64,000 nt of DNA from Agelas oroides (Eukaryota > Porifera > Demospongiae > Agelasida > Agelasidae): assembly GCA_949130485.1 (NCBI GenBank), contig OX422183.1, positions 5,014,136-5,078,135 on the forward strand. Reading direction: 5' to 3'. Shown here piece after piece: positions 22,401 to 33,681 of this stretch. Below the pieces are notes generated by a model that worked only from the letters and a program-made list of their open reading frames with translations, did not search any database and was not told where the DNA came from. The translations under genes and the position numbers were made by a program. Numbering within the stretch: the stretch's first letter is position 1; the number at the start of each line of letters is the position of its first letter.

Positions 22401-25400
22401 CAATTATGTGGGCGGGGCACCGGAAGGGAGGGCGTAATTGCGAGAGAAAATGTCGCATCCCGCGTATAAGCCCCCCCTGCGCTTTGTACTAAGGCTAACG
22501 TTCCAAAAGGGGGGGGCGTATTTGCGGGGCACTACGGTATTTGCATTGCATGTGTAGACATTTGCGGGTCTAGATACAGTTAAAGCATTTTCAGCTTCAC
22601 TAGCTAGTTCGCTATCCACAAATTAACACTTCTATGCCATGCTTAAGCTTCATAACTTGTTGGATGTTAACCCTAGCAACCCACTGTGAATGTAGAAGAC
22701 AGTATGTGTAATTCAATGTCAGCCATGTTTTGATCTGCGTTCGTATGACCAAGCTAGGTGGGAAAGATGAACTGGTAGTTGTTATTGTATATCCAATATA
22801 CAGTTTAACCCCTCTTACACTATAGGGGGTATTCACACGACATCATCACTTTTATGAATATGAAAATACAAATGTAAGCCAAGAAATACAGAAATCAGCC
22901 GCCATGTTGGAAGACAAAGAGGTGGTACTGTAACTTCTACAGCAATCTCATGAATTGCTTTGAATATACCACTGCACTGTAAGTTAAACAGCTAAATTAG
23001 GCTTGCATGTACCACCTGTAGCGATCTCCAACCTCTATGATTTTACGCTCTGTAGTATAAACATTTTAATGCAAAAATTGATAATGAAGATGTCTTCGTT
23101 GGTTGATCACGAGAAAGCCCAGTCATTGCTCTTCCAAGCAAAATTTGTTTCGTGCAAATCAGGCGAGTATTTCCAGAGTTACGCATTAACGATTTTTCTT
23201 ACGTAAATCTACAATGGTTAACTAATGCGGAATAAAAATTGATAGTAATTTGTGCGTTTGTGGCACCGCCTACTGTTCATTTTGCGATGTGTTTCCGCAA
23301 CTGGATAAGCTGTTTCTGAGCCGTTTGACTGCTCCAAGGTAAATCCAGGACCCTGATTTCAGATCTGGGAGTTTTTTTACATAAAAAAACATGGATCTGT
23401 CGGTAAACGAGTTAAACGCAGCCCAAAATTCAACACAGAATGTTTAACGGTGGATTACTGCCCGTATTACAAGTAGATATAGGTTCGTTAGCATGAGCTT
23501 GATATACCCAGGACTGCATGCAGTTAATATATGTCCCTTGTTACTCCGGATAGTTATTTAGATCCTGCTGACACTGAATTGCTGAGCTAATTCTGTGCAA
23601 ACAATAATTTCCACATGCCTAGCTTGTCCCTAGGCCCTAGCTGCACAGCTGGGCACTACGCAGGTCCCTGGAATCCGTGTTGAGACGGAAAAAGGAGTTG
23701 AGAGAGAAAATAGTGCAGTATTGACTATGCCAGATGCATGATGCTGTCAGAAATAAACAAAGGTCAATGTCTGCAAATATGAAGACTCTCAAGTCTCGGA
23801 TTGACCTTAGAAAGCAAGTACTAGGGCTAAATTACCCATACAAAGAACTCTTCCTGAATCATAAGCAATTTTCAGTGGCTGAGCTACTCACTCATTTTGA
23901 GAACTTGACTTAAGACAGCTCCAGCTCCACTTGATGGTCATGGTGAACCCCAATTGGGCACAAGTGGTATAATAAAGGGGGTGTATAATACTGGTATACA
24001 GCTCATATCTAGAATGCAGCTTCAGGAAGTGCACGATGTACGAATGTACAATATGAGAAAGGTGTTCTTACCTAGGACTTTCATGAAGATGTAGCAAGAA
24101 AATAGGGATTCTGATGTTTCAATTTGAACTAATATTATTCCACTGTGTGGTGTAAATGTTGTGTCAAAAATAGCAAACAAAAAATACGTTTGTGACATTC
24201 AGTAAAACTTCCATACTGCAAGTGAGATATAGTGAGAATTAGTGGATAATGTCAAGGTATTTAATTGAAGCCATACAAGTTTGCACAATTCAAATTAAAA
24301 ACATGTTTTTTTGTAGCCGGTTTGGTGCAAGTTTCATGTTGATAGCTTGTTCAGAAGTGAAGATATTGAAAAAGAAAAAGGAGTGCTATTTGCATGGTTA
24401 TGGTGCATTTTCTATGGAAAATCTGGACAACCAGACTTTACTTCTAAAAATCATAACTTAGGCCACGAATGAGATACAAATGTCAAACTTGCACTAATAT
24501 CAATCACTCTGGCTGCACAAATTTTCTAAGTGCTTTTCTTGTTGCATTAATTGTAAGGTTTCAATTTTAGTTGGAGATCGCTACCACCTGTTGGACCACA
24601 CTAACGTGACTGCATTGCACACACGTGTGTGTATATATATATACCGTAGGTCAGGATATTTTCACGTTAAAAATAATTAATTTTAGTGGTGTTAAATTTT
24701 CACGGTTCGTTCCACCCATGAAATTTTTTTAACAGTTGACGGTTCTCTCACCGTGAATGGGGTTCGTCGCACAGGCTGCTTCTTTGGAGTTGCCTCCCCT
24801 GTCTCTATCGACATTTGGACAAGGTCACAGTGGCGTAGCCAGGACATCCCCGATGCTAGGGCACAGCATGCATGGGCACACTACGTTTGTACGAACTTCT
24901 GTGCGAAGTGCAGAAACTTTTAGGGGGGTCTGGGGGCATCCTCCCCCCAAAAGTTTTGGAATTTTACAGCCTCCCAGGTCGGTTGTGAGGCCATACTGTA
25001 GCGAAGTGTAAGTCACTTACGGCAAACTCTCGCATGATGAGCGTATGAGACTCGTAATTCTGTGGATATACATGTACGTAGCAATACTGTGCCGTTCGAT
25101 TTCTAGACTGAGCGCCCGATTCGCGATCAACAATGCTACTATCAGCGCAGACAATTCGCATGCTTACCTGCACTGGTGGGGCACGGCCTCTAGTTGCTAG
25201 GGCACATGCCCCAGTGTGCCCCAGCGTGGCTACGCCACTGCAAGGTCAGTATCGCCTCTCTCTCCTTCATCAACACCAAAAGCTGTGTGGTGCTCCAACA
25301 GTAACTGGAACAACTGGTCCTTGTCCTGCCATGTAAGTGTAGGGCCAATCTCAGCCAGCATTTTAGCAAGTTTGTGCTGCGTGAGGCATCACTGGTCTCT

Positions 25401-28400
25401 GACATCACTGTCATAACTTTCAACTCAGGAACTGTGTGGGTTCTGTTGTGCAGCGAAGCCCTGGGAACATCATCTTTGCTAGCAGTATGTAGAAGGAGAA
25501 GTCGTGTAAGTTAGTTTTTGCCGAAGCGTTGTAATGTAATGGCTATGTACTGTGACAAAGCTTAATAGTACCCACAATAGATAATCTCAAAACGATGGCT
25601 GGAGGATATGCTGTACACGAGCGGCAAACTATTTAATCAACCACAGTAGGTATTTCCATACATATTTGAACGAGAAGGAGTCAACCCCCAGAGGGGCGTG
25701 GCAGTAATCATGTGATTTCATAATGCAAATCGGCCATTCACTGTCCCATTTGCTACAGTTCCAAAGTGCATTTCAAAAGCTCTAATCTGATTGGTTGAGT
25801 TAGGGTTTATTAGGGTTGGATTTAGGGTGTTGTTAGGGCAACGGCATATGTGCGGATATAGTTGTATTGACCAATAGCTTTCAAAAGTACTTCGGAATAG
25901 CTCCCCATCTGAGGGCCACCATATCCCACTGTCTGTCCTATCCCACTGACCCATGGGACATGTGTGACAGTCCATGATATCCAAGATTCAATGGGATCTC
26001 ATTGTACCATGGGACAGGTGGAACTGTCCATGGGAATCCACTTGCTGTATGCTGGCGAGAAAGCAGAGGCTAGTACTATGCGTACCAGTGCTATTATAAT
26101 GTCCAGTTGTTGAATCAATTAGTGGTGGCAGGCTATCTTGCATGAGACTGATGATGAGAGGCATCCGAGCATCTGCATTATCCGCATTTCAGGGGTTATA
26201 ATGTATGTATGTTAATGGAAATGCAATCCGTATCTGGGCAAAACATCCGTTAAAACAAGGTGTCCACATTTCAGAGGTTAGGAATAGCAGGGTTCCACTG
26301 TATAACAAGTTTCCAAGTTTTTTGCTGATATTTATTCTAGCCTGGGTACAAGGCTGATGTTCACTCCACAACCTTTGCCTCAGAATCCTGGTTACACTGC
26401 TGGGTACCTTTAAACTGATGTGAACCCATGTTTGAAAACACCTTCCCAGTGGGGGTACAATAGTATTGAAAGAGGATTATATTATGGGTATGCAGATCCA
26501 CCCCACAAGATAAACTGAAGGATAGTTCCATTGGCAGTAGGCTGCTGAAGCACAGGAGATGATAAATTTGTCAGGCCTGGGAGGAAGGAGGCTCCTAACC
26601 TAGTTTCATTTCACCTGGGTACAGCTTGGACAGCTTCCCTTCCCTCCTTTCTTTTCTACCTCTCCCTTGTTCCTCTTCTTCCATTTCTCTTCTTCTCCTC
26701 TCCCTTCGTTGTTTCACCTCTTCCTTCTACTCTCCATTCCTCATCCTCCTTCCTTAACTTTTCTCTCCTCTCTTTCTCCTCCATTCCAGGGCGGCTTTCA
26801 CCACTAAAATTGTAAAAGTAGGTGAAAGTTCCATTCTCTTCCAGATCTGGGACGTTTCTACACAAGAAAGGGTGCGTACAGATCACTGTGTGTATATCCA
26901 TCACAACATACACCTCATTTGTGATGTAATGTACAATGAGAGTGTATCACCAGTATTCTCTGCAATAGAAGGTGTGTACGTTATAGATATACCACAGGCT
27001 AGCGTGGTTACATATACACAAGGCAGTTATTCTATTAGAACCTGAGGCGTCTGCTGAGTGGGATTGATTTATTGGGGCGAGCCTGAGCGATCCCCACACT
27101 AGCGTGACTTCATTGCGCACATACGTGTGTATGTTTGCTTGCTTGCGTGCTTGGACCGACCACTTACCATAAATTTTAAATGAACACGTTCAAATATTTC
27201 ATGAAGATCAACATCGTGAAGCATGTGAAGGCCAGTGGAGGTCTGACTGTCAGAGTGCAGTGTCGGCAACCGGACCGAAGACATCCCGAAAATTGAACAT
27301 CCTTGTGCACTTAGTATGTAGCCTCAATTGGTGAAAGGCAGTGCTGGACTACTGCCAGAGTGCAGCGTTGGCAACCATAGCGGAGACGACTCAAGTTTAA
27401 GCACACACGGCACCTTACTTCTTGTTTGTCACAGTAGCTACGGACCGACCATCAACGGGGCAGGCTGCTCGCAGACCGTACAAAATTATACACGCCGGGT
27501 TGAGGTAAGGGTCATGCATAAACAACACTCATGGCTAAACGCCAGCGATTCAGCTCATCCACATTTCAGCGTGAAACTTAGTCTATTCATGTGCATGTTA
27601 GCTGCTTGCTCAGGCTCGCCCCCACAATGTTCTGCATTTTCTAGTATAGCTGAAGAAATGTAGGGGGTTGAAGGGGGTTTGAAGTAGCTGAAGAAACATA
27701 CTCAGGCCTTTGATATGGTGGTGCATTTCATTCTGATGTATGGATAGGGTTAATCTTTTGGCCAATTAGGGTACATGCATGTTCTGTCATTCCAGCGACA
27801 ATAATCATGAAATATTCTATGAATAAAATCACAATGGATACGCAAGGTTGTTTGACGAAGCTGAAACTTAGTCAAAATTATGTTGCATGATTCAACTAAA
27901 CCTTGAATTATTTGGCAACTCACAAGTTTGGAAAGTAAGTTGAGCCACAAGGAACAATTTTAACTAACCAGACTGCTTCAGCTATGCATATATATATATA
28001 CTGTGGAGTGTTTCTTGTATGTGTTCATGTAGCTAGTGTCATGGTTCTTGTCCGTTGAATATTTCATTAGAACATGTGTTCTTTATGATTTGATTGCCCA
28101 AAGGTCAACTGTGTCCGACCTCCTATGGAAGTCTCAGGCCCATCTCCTATGATTTGATTGGTTACCTGTACAACCTTGAATGTGATACTCTCTGCTGTTC
28201 ATCAGAGAGTCGGTAGACTCTCAATGTAGGGATGGCACCGACGCGCAATATATGCAATACTTAAGCAAAAGCTGTATAACTTCACCACAAATACGCTAAA
28301 AATTTATTTAAGCACCCACCCTTCCTCTTTGAGTACCTTTACACAAGAAAAGGTGCATACAGATCACTGTGTGTATATCCATCACAACATACACCTCATT

Positions 28401-31400
28401 TGTGATGAATGGGTATATTTCGAGAGAAAGACCCTTTACAATAATTTCATTCAAACAGGAGGGGTGGTCTTATATTCGGGAGACAATGATAATTATGACA
28501 AGAAATAAAAAAACAAACATTAAAAATGTAAAAAAGATGTAGGCATGGCGTGCTAAAAAGTATACAAACAAGGGAAGGATGGTAGCATAAAAGCAAAGGT
28601 CAACGTAAAGGCAATGCCCCATCCCTACATCTTTTTCACACTGCAGTTATAACAGTGTATCGGAGGTCTCCCTAAAATGCCCTTCAAGAACTGCCAGTAA
28701 GGTTGTGGTGCATTTTAGGGAGACCTCCCCTACCTTGTTTGTATACTTTTTGGCACGCCATCCCTACATCTTTTTTAATGTGTTTTTTTTATTTCTTGTC
28801 ATAATTATCATTGTCTCCCGAATATAAGACCACCCCTCCTTTTTGAATGAAATTATTGTAAAGGGTCTTTCTCTCGAAAATACACCCATTTATTAGCACA
28901 TGCAGTTAATATGTCAAACAAGAAAGCTTTAAAGAAGCAGTAAAGTGAAAACGTTAATACTAACTATTCTTGGCAGATTGTGGAAAAGCCGATAGAAGTG
29001 TGGCTATTTTGTTTTGGTGGCTGTTATAAATTACTGATATTCTCCTTATCCAGTACAGAGGTTTGGCTCCAATGTATTACAGAGGGTGTGCTGCAGCAGT
29101 AGTCGTGTATGACATCACCAATGAGGTGGGTACGCCAGGGAGTGGTTGGGCAGACTGAAAACTTATTTACTTTGCGGTTTAGCTAAGTAAATAAGTTCCT
29201 TTCATGTTACCCCTAATTTATTATAGCAAATTTACCACTTTTATATCTCAGAAACCGTAACTGTACAGTCTAACAGCACATGAAAGAAACATTTTTCATA
29301 TATAGAAGTGGCTGCTTCAAAAATGTCCCAATGCATTTGAACCAACAATTAGCTGCACTGCTGGAGTACCTTACTCAGTGACTCTATAAAAAGCTCGACA
29401 CTGGAATTTTCTCAAGCACTATAGTACACAGTATTTGCTAGGTCAACTGGTTGAGATATCTGATACTATTCATAAGATTACATAGATGTAAGAAATGTGC
29501 TTCAGAATATGGAATCTTTAACTCAAGTCCAATTCTTGGGATTTCTTAATGAGCCGCCCACAAAATGTACACCTCTACTGAAACCAACCAAAAGTGAGCC
29601 CAGTTTTTTCTTTGTTTTTTGGGGTTCCTTCCCCGAGTGCTATTGGGATTACCCTTTCTTTTGCAGCTATCCTGTCAGCATTAACACTGCTAGTTTTAAT
29701 AAGATGCAAATATTTCATTTGCAAATGCAGAGAAGTTTTACTGGGATGCAAACATGGATAGCAGAGTTAAGACAGCTAGGACCCCAGAATTTGGTATTAG
29801 CAATTGTTGGCAACAACCTGGACCTGGAGCATCAACGGCAGGTGAACCTTCTTTATTTTCCCCGCCCCTTTCTCTTTCTCTCTCTCTTTACACATCATGC
29901 CGAGGGTTTAATTTCTAGTTGCATGCACACATGCACATACACACATACTATTTTAAGCGACCTGAGTGTGACTACTTTTTTGCTCATTTTTTCTCTCACT
30001 CTCCCTCTCCTTCCTTCCCTTTCCCTGTTTTTCCCTCCTCCCCTCGTCTCTCCCTCCTCCTTCCTCCTAATCTTCCCCCCACCCTCTCTTTCCACCTTTC
30101 CTCCCTCTTGTCTCCTCTCTTGCAGGTTTCAAAATCCACAGGAGAGACATTTGCAAGGAATGCAAATGCATTATTCGTAGAAGTCAGTGCTGAGGATGGC
30201 ACTAATGTACAAGACCTCTTTAAATCTATAGGTAAGCAGATCTGGCAGATGTATGTTTCAAACAGGAACAGGCAACTAGGCTTATTAGTATTTAGCTTTG
30301 TTTCTAACTTCTGTGTACTCTCCCTGTAGTAGTGCAACGTAGCCTGGGGTTTATGGTCAGTAATTGCTAGGGCCTGAATGAATGTACTAACATTCGAACA
30401 TTCGTTCGAATCCCCAAATGTTCGAAGGTAAAATTATATTCGCAAGTGACCTATTTCTAATCAATGCACACCCCACGTGCAATCTTGCAAGATGGCGGAT
30501 AAACGTTTCAGGCCTTTGGCACGGTGTAGCCAAGCATAGAATGCAAGGCGGAGAGATGCTCCCGACACTAGCAGTAGACTGGCGATCTTCAGCGGTGAGG
30601 GACTAGGAAGCAGAGCGCTTCCGCGAAGTAGCTGGCGTGTCCATCGTCACTGCCAGCGGTCAGTCCACCCCATGGTAGACACTTCCGTAGACAGCTGAGT
30701 GGCTTTTAAGTAAACATGCATTGTGCATTCATGCAGGAACCACAAGCACACCCATGTTACATAGTATCTTCATTCTACTGAATGTTATTCGAATGTTAGT
30801 TACCGAACATTTGAATGGGGATTTCCCCCATTCGTTCAGGCCCTAGTAATTGCCTGACTCCAAGCATATAGCCTGAAGACAAGGGTGGTTATTGTGAACC
30901 ATAAATCGCCGACTAACATGCAGTGTGCATATTAGTAAACATACAAAGTACTTTACACTGTAAACAAAGGTAGTGTATAAAAGAAAAATGGTTTTACAAC
31001 TTCCTGTGGTATGTAAACAAAATCTATGACTTCCTGTTAGTATTTGAATGGAAAATAATACCCACCTGTTACCAGAGAAGGGGATGTTATATAATTCCAA
31101 GCTGGTTAGTGAAGATGTATTAGGGTGTGGTCTGTGACAAAATACCCTCTAACCCTAATTAATGTTATAGTGGACCGTCACTTATCTGGCTGTAATGGGA
31201 CCAGACAATGACCAGATTAGTAAAATGGCTGTATATGTGAAACATCATGCAAATAGTATCTAAAATGTATCATTATTAGCTAAGCACACTATCGTTGTTT
31301 CTTTCATGTCCTGCTATCCACTATCAATGCAAGCAATTGTCACGTCTTGTTTTGGACCGTCCAAGTTGTAATGCATGAAGGACATATTTTCTTTTCTCTC

Positions 31401-32996
31401 AGAGGCTCGAATTAGCCACTGCATACTTGTAGATTGTGCACGTGCATGGTGTGCATTAATTAAAACCCATGTGCATGCTGTCCAGATAATCTGAGCAGCT
31501 GGATAATTGAGGACTGGATAAATGAGGGTCAACAGTCATCTGGATGTGCAAGGCTTCCTTCACCAGTAGCTCATGCCCTCTAGCTTGGTCCAGCACCAGT
31601 CTATCTTGATGAAGTGCTCTGAGTACCCTAACTATGGTGAATCACATTCTTCACTTTATCAGTTAAAAGATGTATATATGTTAATTGGTCTTGGAATGAA
31701 GTTAGCAGTTCGGTATTCTGTTCAGCTTGACGATATCTCTTGCTCCCTCGAATGTCTGATGTACATATATAGAACAGGAAGTGCATTTTGACTGTTCCAC
31801 CCACACCCATTTCCTCAAATCCAGGAGATAGTCAAACATTTATATTGCACCTAAATGAAAATGGGTAGGTAGCTCCCCATGCCATAAGGATTTCTACCTG
31901 TATGAGATCCAGTGGCAGATCTAGGATAGGGGCTAGAGAGCCTGTACCCAACTCTCACAACTTGCTTTTGTTGGGTGCTGTCCCACCCCCCAAAGTGCTC
32001 AAAATTATGGTAGTCTCGCAGAGCCAGACTCTTTCCCACTTTGCTGTGCTCAGCATGAAACACACAAATAATGCTCTCCAACTGTGGAGCATGAAAAAAT
32101 ATTATCAGGCAAGAACAGCTCTTGTGGAATGTCATGGCATTTCTAACTTAACATCCTTCGAGAATGTATGGCATGGACCAATCCAGAGGAGTGGAGGAAA
32201 AGCAGAGGGAGGCCGGTGCAACTCATGCAACTGAATGTTCAGAACAGGCACCCCTTATTTTTAAGGGGTACCCTAAACTGATGGATCAAGGCTTGGAGGG
32301 AATAAATGAGGGCTGCAGTCCCGAGTAAGCTCCTCTGCTTTGTCACGCTCAGAGGGACCTCAGTGGAGAAGAAGGGGGACTGTAAATCACCTGATGGCTA
32401 GATACATGCACAAACCTGACTTGTGCATATCGAGGGGGTAGGTATGAGGAAAAAGATTCACTTTTGTTCCGAACAGCTGGTTGAGCATTATCCTGCCAAG
32501 GTCACATGCCATAACCCACATCCTACTTAATTTCCTCCTTGACACAAGCACACTCCCTCAGATGTTAACTTGCTTTAAAGCTTATTGCAGTTGAAATCAA
32601 ATTTGTTGTTGCCATCCATGCATGAAGTAAAGTCACTTGGCAGCTGTATGAAGACCATTGCTCTGCTTATTTCAAGTGCTTTTGGAGTAAGGCAATGCTG
32701 AACACATGGAAAGGGGGTACGGGCTCTCTAGGCTTTATCCTAGATCTTCCACTAGGCTTCATGCAGACACAAGGCTTTGTTGCATAATCTTCTCATTTTT
32801 GTGCAATGAATATTTGACCATTAGATAGACAGATAAATTCAATTTTCGCTTTTTTTTTTTGCTACACAAAGCAGTAACCCAAGGCTCGGTCTATGAGACT
32901 GGGACAGTGCAGCTGAGTGACACAGAGCTGACAAGGATCTGTCAACTAATTCTAGATCTTGATCTGTTTGTAATAGGGCTAGGAGTATTTCCATGA
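16431..32996 (+). CDS. Rab22/Rab31-like small GTPase with altered G motifs, 7 exons
   Basis: Exons that join in phase: 16431-16466, 16540-16619, 26790-26871, 29054-29125, 29731-29841, 30126-30231 and, tentatively, 32872-32996. The product starts [20 protein letters not shown] (P-loop), continues with LTVGAAF (switch I), IWDVSTQER, then [41 protein letters not shown], and [16 protein letters not shown]. This matches the Rab5/22/31 group, whose members direct early-endosome traffic. Unusual points: WDTAGQE is WDVSTQE, so the switch-II glycine is lost; NKxD is NNLD; SAK is SAE. The proposed last exon ([17 protein letters not shown]) resembles a Rab tail, but no double cysteine for prenylation is seen before TGA 32994-32996. 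About 203 residues, normal Rab length. It may bind nucleotide poorly, or be decaying. Confidence 0.85.
16842..16866. repeat. Poly-G homopolymer
   Basis: A run of about 17 G broken only by one CA, followed by cccccc. A likely polymorphic or sequencing-prone site in the Rab intron. Confidence 0.8.
16901..17030. repeat. Fold-back repeat, copy 1 of 3
   Basis: gatatagggatggcatgcc, aaaggtatgcaaacaaggta and ccccatccctacatcttttt recur at 28520-28770 and 38430-38560. The start and end of the unit are inverse to each other (tagggatgg/ccatcccta), so it can fold back. Confidence 0.75.
17097..17325. repeat. Two miniature fold-back elements (TAGCCTCGTTCCCAGG family)
   Basis: 17097-17151 and about 17266-17325 each start tagcctc(a/g)t and end cgaggcta, with a CCAGGCC/GGCCTGG-type stem and a C/T-rich loop (ttcctcctcccaca). 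The same end sequence occurs at about 34910, 45420, 45500, 45575, 50060 and at the ends of the element at 52880-53327. Confidence 0.7.
17500..18345. repeat. Interspersed repeats shared with 38.8-39.4 kb and 28.2 kb
   Basis: 17500-18060 (aagggccaaccactct, gtctttggtctgggaatga, gaccagggtgagtttgaag, tagagctccg) matches 38840-39360 in the same order. The following 18200-18345 (ggcgcttaaataagc, gcgcgtcggtgc, and the hairpin agagagtctatcgactctct) matches 28170-28325 in inverse orientation. No protein is recognised. Confidence 0.7.
18346..19746. other. Rab intron 2, unassigned part
   Basis: The longest frames (e.g. 18540-19001 and 19026-19436, plus) match no family I know. A phrase around gttgattccaacactgggga recurs about 100 bases later (cgagtccagcactggtga), a short degenerate tandem duplication. 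At about 19575-19635 there is a remnant of the CCTGGG-type fold-back family. Confidence 0.4.
19747..20289. mobile_element. Small TA-flanked inverted-repeat element (mariner/pogo-like MITE)
   Basis: Starts ccgtactcaatcaaaattac and ends with the inverse gtaattttgagtgagtacgg, next to CCCCC/GGGGG runs. Both ends abut the dinucleotide TA (19745-19746 and 20290-20291), the usual Tc1/mariner/pogo target duplication. 543 bp, no transposase visible. Confidence 0.75.
21004..21140. repeat. Long hairpin with a stem of about 40 bp
   Basis: catacatatagttagacac, gagaccaacgggatctat and the inverse atagatcccttggtctcag, tctctaactgtatgtatg pair with few mismatches around a loop of about 50 bases. Fold-back MITE or a structured transcript. 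Confidence 0.7.
21446..21880. mobile_element. piggyBac-like MITE, left end clear
   Basis: TTAA (21446-21449) is followed by CCCTTTAACTAC, then a small palindrome (gacgactatagtcgtc) and gttatcagttggtgcaatcc. The same order follows TTAA in the element at 37742-38230, whose right end is intact. The right end of this copy is decayed and I could not place it. Confidence 0.6.
22018..22537 (+). mobile_element. Truncated pogo/Tigger element
   Basis: The termini ctgtagtgtcctgcaaatac and the inverse gtatttgcggggcactacgg stand next to TA on both sides (22016-22017 and 22538-22539). Inside, in two frames, is the start of a pogo-type transposase with a CENP-B-like helix-turn-helix: [17 protein letters not shown], then [25 protein letters not shown] and [11 protein letters not shown]. 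The catalytic part is missing, so the copy is non-autonomous. 520 bp. Confidence 0.85.
22538..24763. other. Rab intron 2, no gene seen
   Basis: AT-rich sequence with only short frames. A telltale fragment near 24640-24760 (ttttcacg, cgtgaa) may be an old inverted-repeat element. Nothing else is recognised. Confidence 0.4.
24764..25470 (-). mobile_element. Fragment of a Ty3/gypsy-type polyprotein, split by a hAT MITE
   Basis: Read on the minus strand from about 25470: [30 protein letters not shown], then, after removal of the insert at 24828-25240, [18 protein letters not shown]. This is the usual start of a gypsy reverse transcriptase (LL..H..F plus I.TG.A.P...RR.P). There are no LTRs and the rest of pol is absent. 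It is an old relic in a Rab intron. Confidence 0.75.
24828..25240. mobile_element. hAT-type MITE with 8-bp target duplication
   Basis: Begins cagtggcgtagcca and ends with the inverse tggctacgccactg. caaggtca stands on both sides (24820-24827 and 25241-25248). Terminus and 8-bp duplication both fit the hAT superfamily. 413 bp, non-coding, inserted in the gypsy relic. Confidence 0.9.
25471..26640. other. Rab intron 2, no gene seen
   Basis: Short frames only. Local palindromic phrases built on cccatgggac occur at 25945-26030. Nothing else is recognised. Confidence 0.4.
26636..26789 (+). promoter_or_regulatory. Long polypyrimidine tract at the 3' splice site of Rab exon 3
   Basis: About 150 bases almost entirely C and T (tccctcctttcttttctacc, tctctcctctctttctcc) end in ccattccag|g before exon 3. 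A similar tract (29870-30125) precedes exon 6. Unusually long for a splice tract. Confidence 0.7.
27074..27625. mobile_element. Possible inverted-repeat element
   Basis: gggcgagcctgagc at 27076 and the inverse gctcaggctcgccc near 27607 bound a 550-bp segment. Inside, cagagtgcag(t/c)g plus ggcaacc occurs twice. No clear target duplication. The left end resembles sequence near 24600 (cactaacgtgactgcattg). Confidence 0.45.
28335..28400. repeat. Duplicate of the end of Rab exon 3 and its donor
   Basis: tacacaagaaaaggtgca, tacagatcactgtgtgtat and atccatcacaacatacacc repeat 26859-26922, which covers the last bases of exon 3, its donor and the start of the intron. Only about 65 bases are copied, 1.5 kb downstream. 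Confidence 0.75.
28414..28890. mobile_element. Inverted-repeat MITE, about 475 bp
   Basis: ttcgagagaaagacccttta, ttattcgggagacaatgata and attatgacaagaaat on the left are mirrored by atttcttgtcataatt, tatcattgtctcccgaatat and gggtctttctctcgaa on the right. The arms are 110 bases or more. The middle contains the fold-back repeat also found at 16.9 and 38.4 kb. The target duplication is unclear. Confidence 0.75.
30368..30845. mobile_element. hAT-type MITE with 8-bp target duplication in the last Rab intron
   Basis: Starts tagggcctgaatgaatg and ends with the inverse cattcgttcaggcccta. gtaattgc is repeated on both sides (30360-30367 and 30846-30853). Inner arms repeat cgaatgtt/aacattcg phrases. 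478 bp, no transposase. Confidence 0.9.
31912..32756. mobile_element. Old inverted-repeat element (hAT-like ends)
   Basis: cagtggcagatctaggata, then ctagagagcctgtaccc on the left; gggtacgggctctctag, then tatcctagatcttccacta on the right. The arms are about 42 bases with several mismatches. No target duplication is recognisable, so it is old. It lies in the last Rab intron. Confidence 0.7.
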
Positions 32997-32999
32997 CTG

Positions 33000-33520
33000 C
33001 ATTGTGTTGCCTCTTCAAATCATCTGGCCTTGAGTTCCATCTTTCACTTAGTAATGTAATTCATCAGAAGCTGACACAGGCTCAGATTTCTCTTCTTTTC
33101 TCTTAGAACACCTCTTCCTCCTCTTTTCAACCACTAGTATCCATTCTTAGTTATCATCTCTGGAGATTTTCATACCAGACTAGCCACACTTAGCTACTCT
33201 TCAACTCACAGACAACAGAGTCATAGGTAAGTAGGTTAGGATGGACCTAATCATCAACCTAGCGTCAAGTGTGCAGTGCATGCTAGCTTAATTTTGAACT
33301 TCCATCCATCAGGATCTCTGATGTGTAAGGAGCTTTACTTGATGATGGAGGAGTATGCACCATTTGGAGTAATTAATGGACGGTGGTGTAGCTTCTGCCT
33401 CCTGAAATTGTAGCTGCTGTGAAACACCACTAGTGCTAAGGGAACTCAAAGACAATGATGTGTTGTCCCATTTGTGCTTAGACCTCTTTCGACGCTTCTT
33501 CACATGCAGGCTGAATCACA
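33000..33520. other. No gene seen
   Basis: The stretch between the tentative Rab stop and the tRNA-like repeats. Frames are short. A further Rab tail exon could hide here but I found no C-terminal double cysteine. Confidence 0.35.
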
Positions 33521-33553
33521 CCGTCTGTCTTGCGGCCCACCCAAGACAGACGG
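33521..33553. other. Perfect 12-bp hairpin
   Basis: ccgtctgtcttg (33521-33532), a 9-base loop, then caagacagacgg (33542-33553). No T-run follows, so it is not a terminator. It lies next to a tRNA-like segment and may belong to the same SINE. Confidence 0.7.
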
Positions 33554-33610
33554 GGCCACAAGACTGATGTTTTTGCTGAGAGAGAGAGAAATAAATCCAT
33601 GGAAGAAAAT

Positions 33611-33681
33611 TCGGGATCCAGCTGGGATTCGAACCCAGAATACTAGTCAGACATTCTTACCATTAAGCCACTCAGACCCTT
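33611..33681 (-). repeat. tRNA-like segment, probably a SINE head
   Basis: On the minus strand there is an A-box-like TGGCTTAATGG and a B box GGTTCGAATCC within a perfect T arm (ctggg/cccag). The acceptor stem does not pair and the anticodon stem is weak, so a working tRNA is unlikely. Confidence 0.55.
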
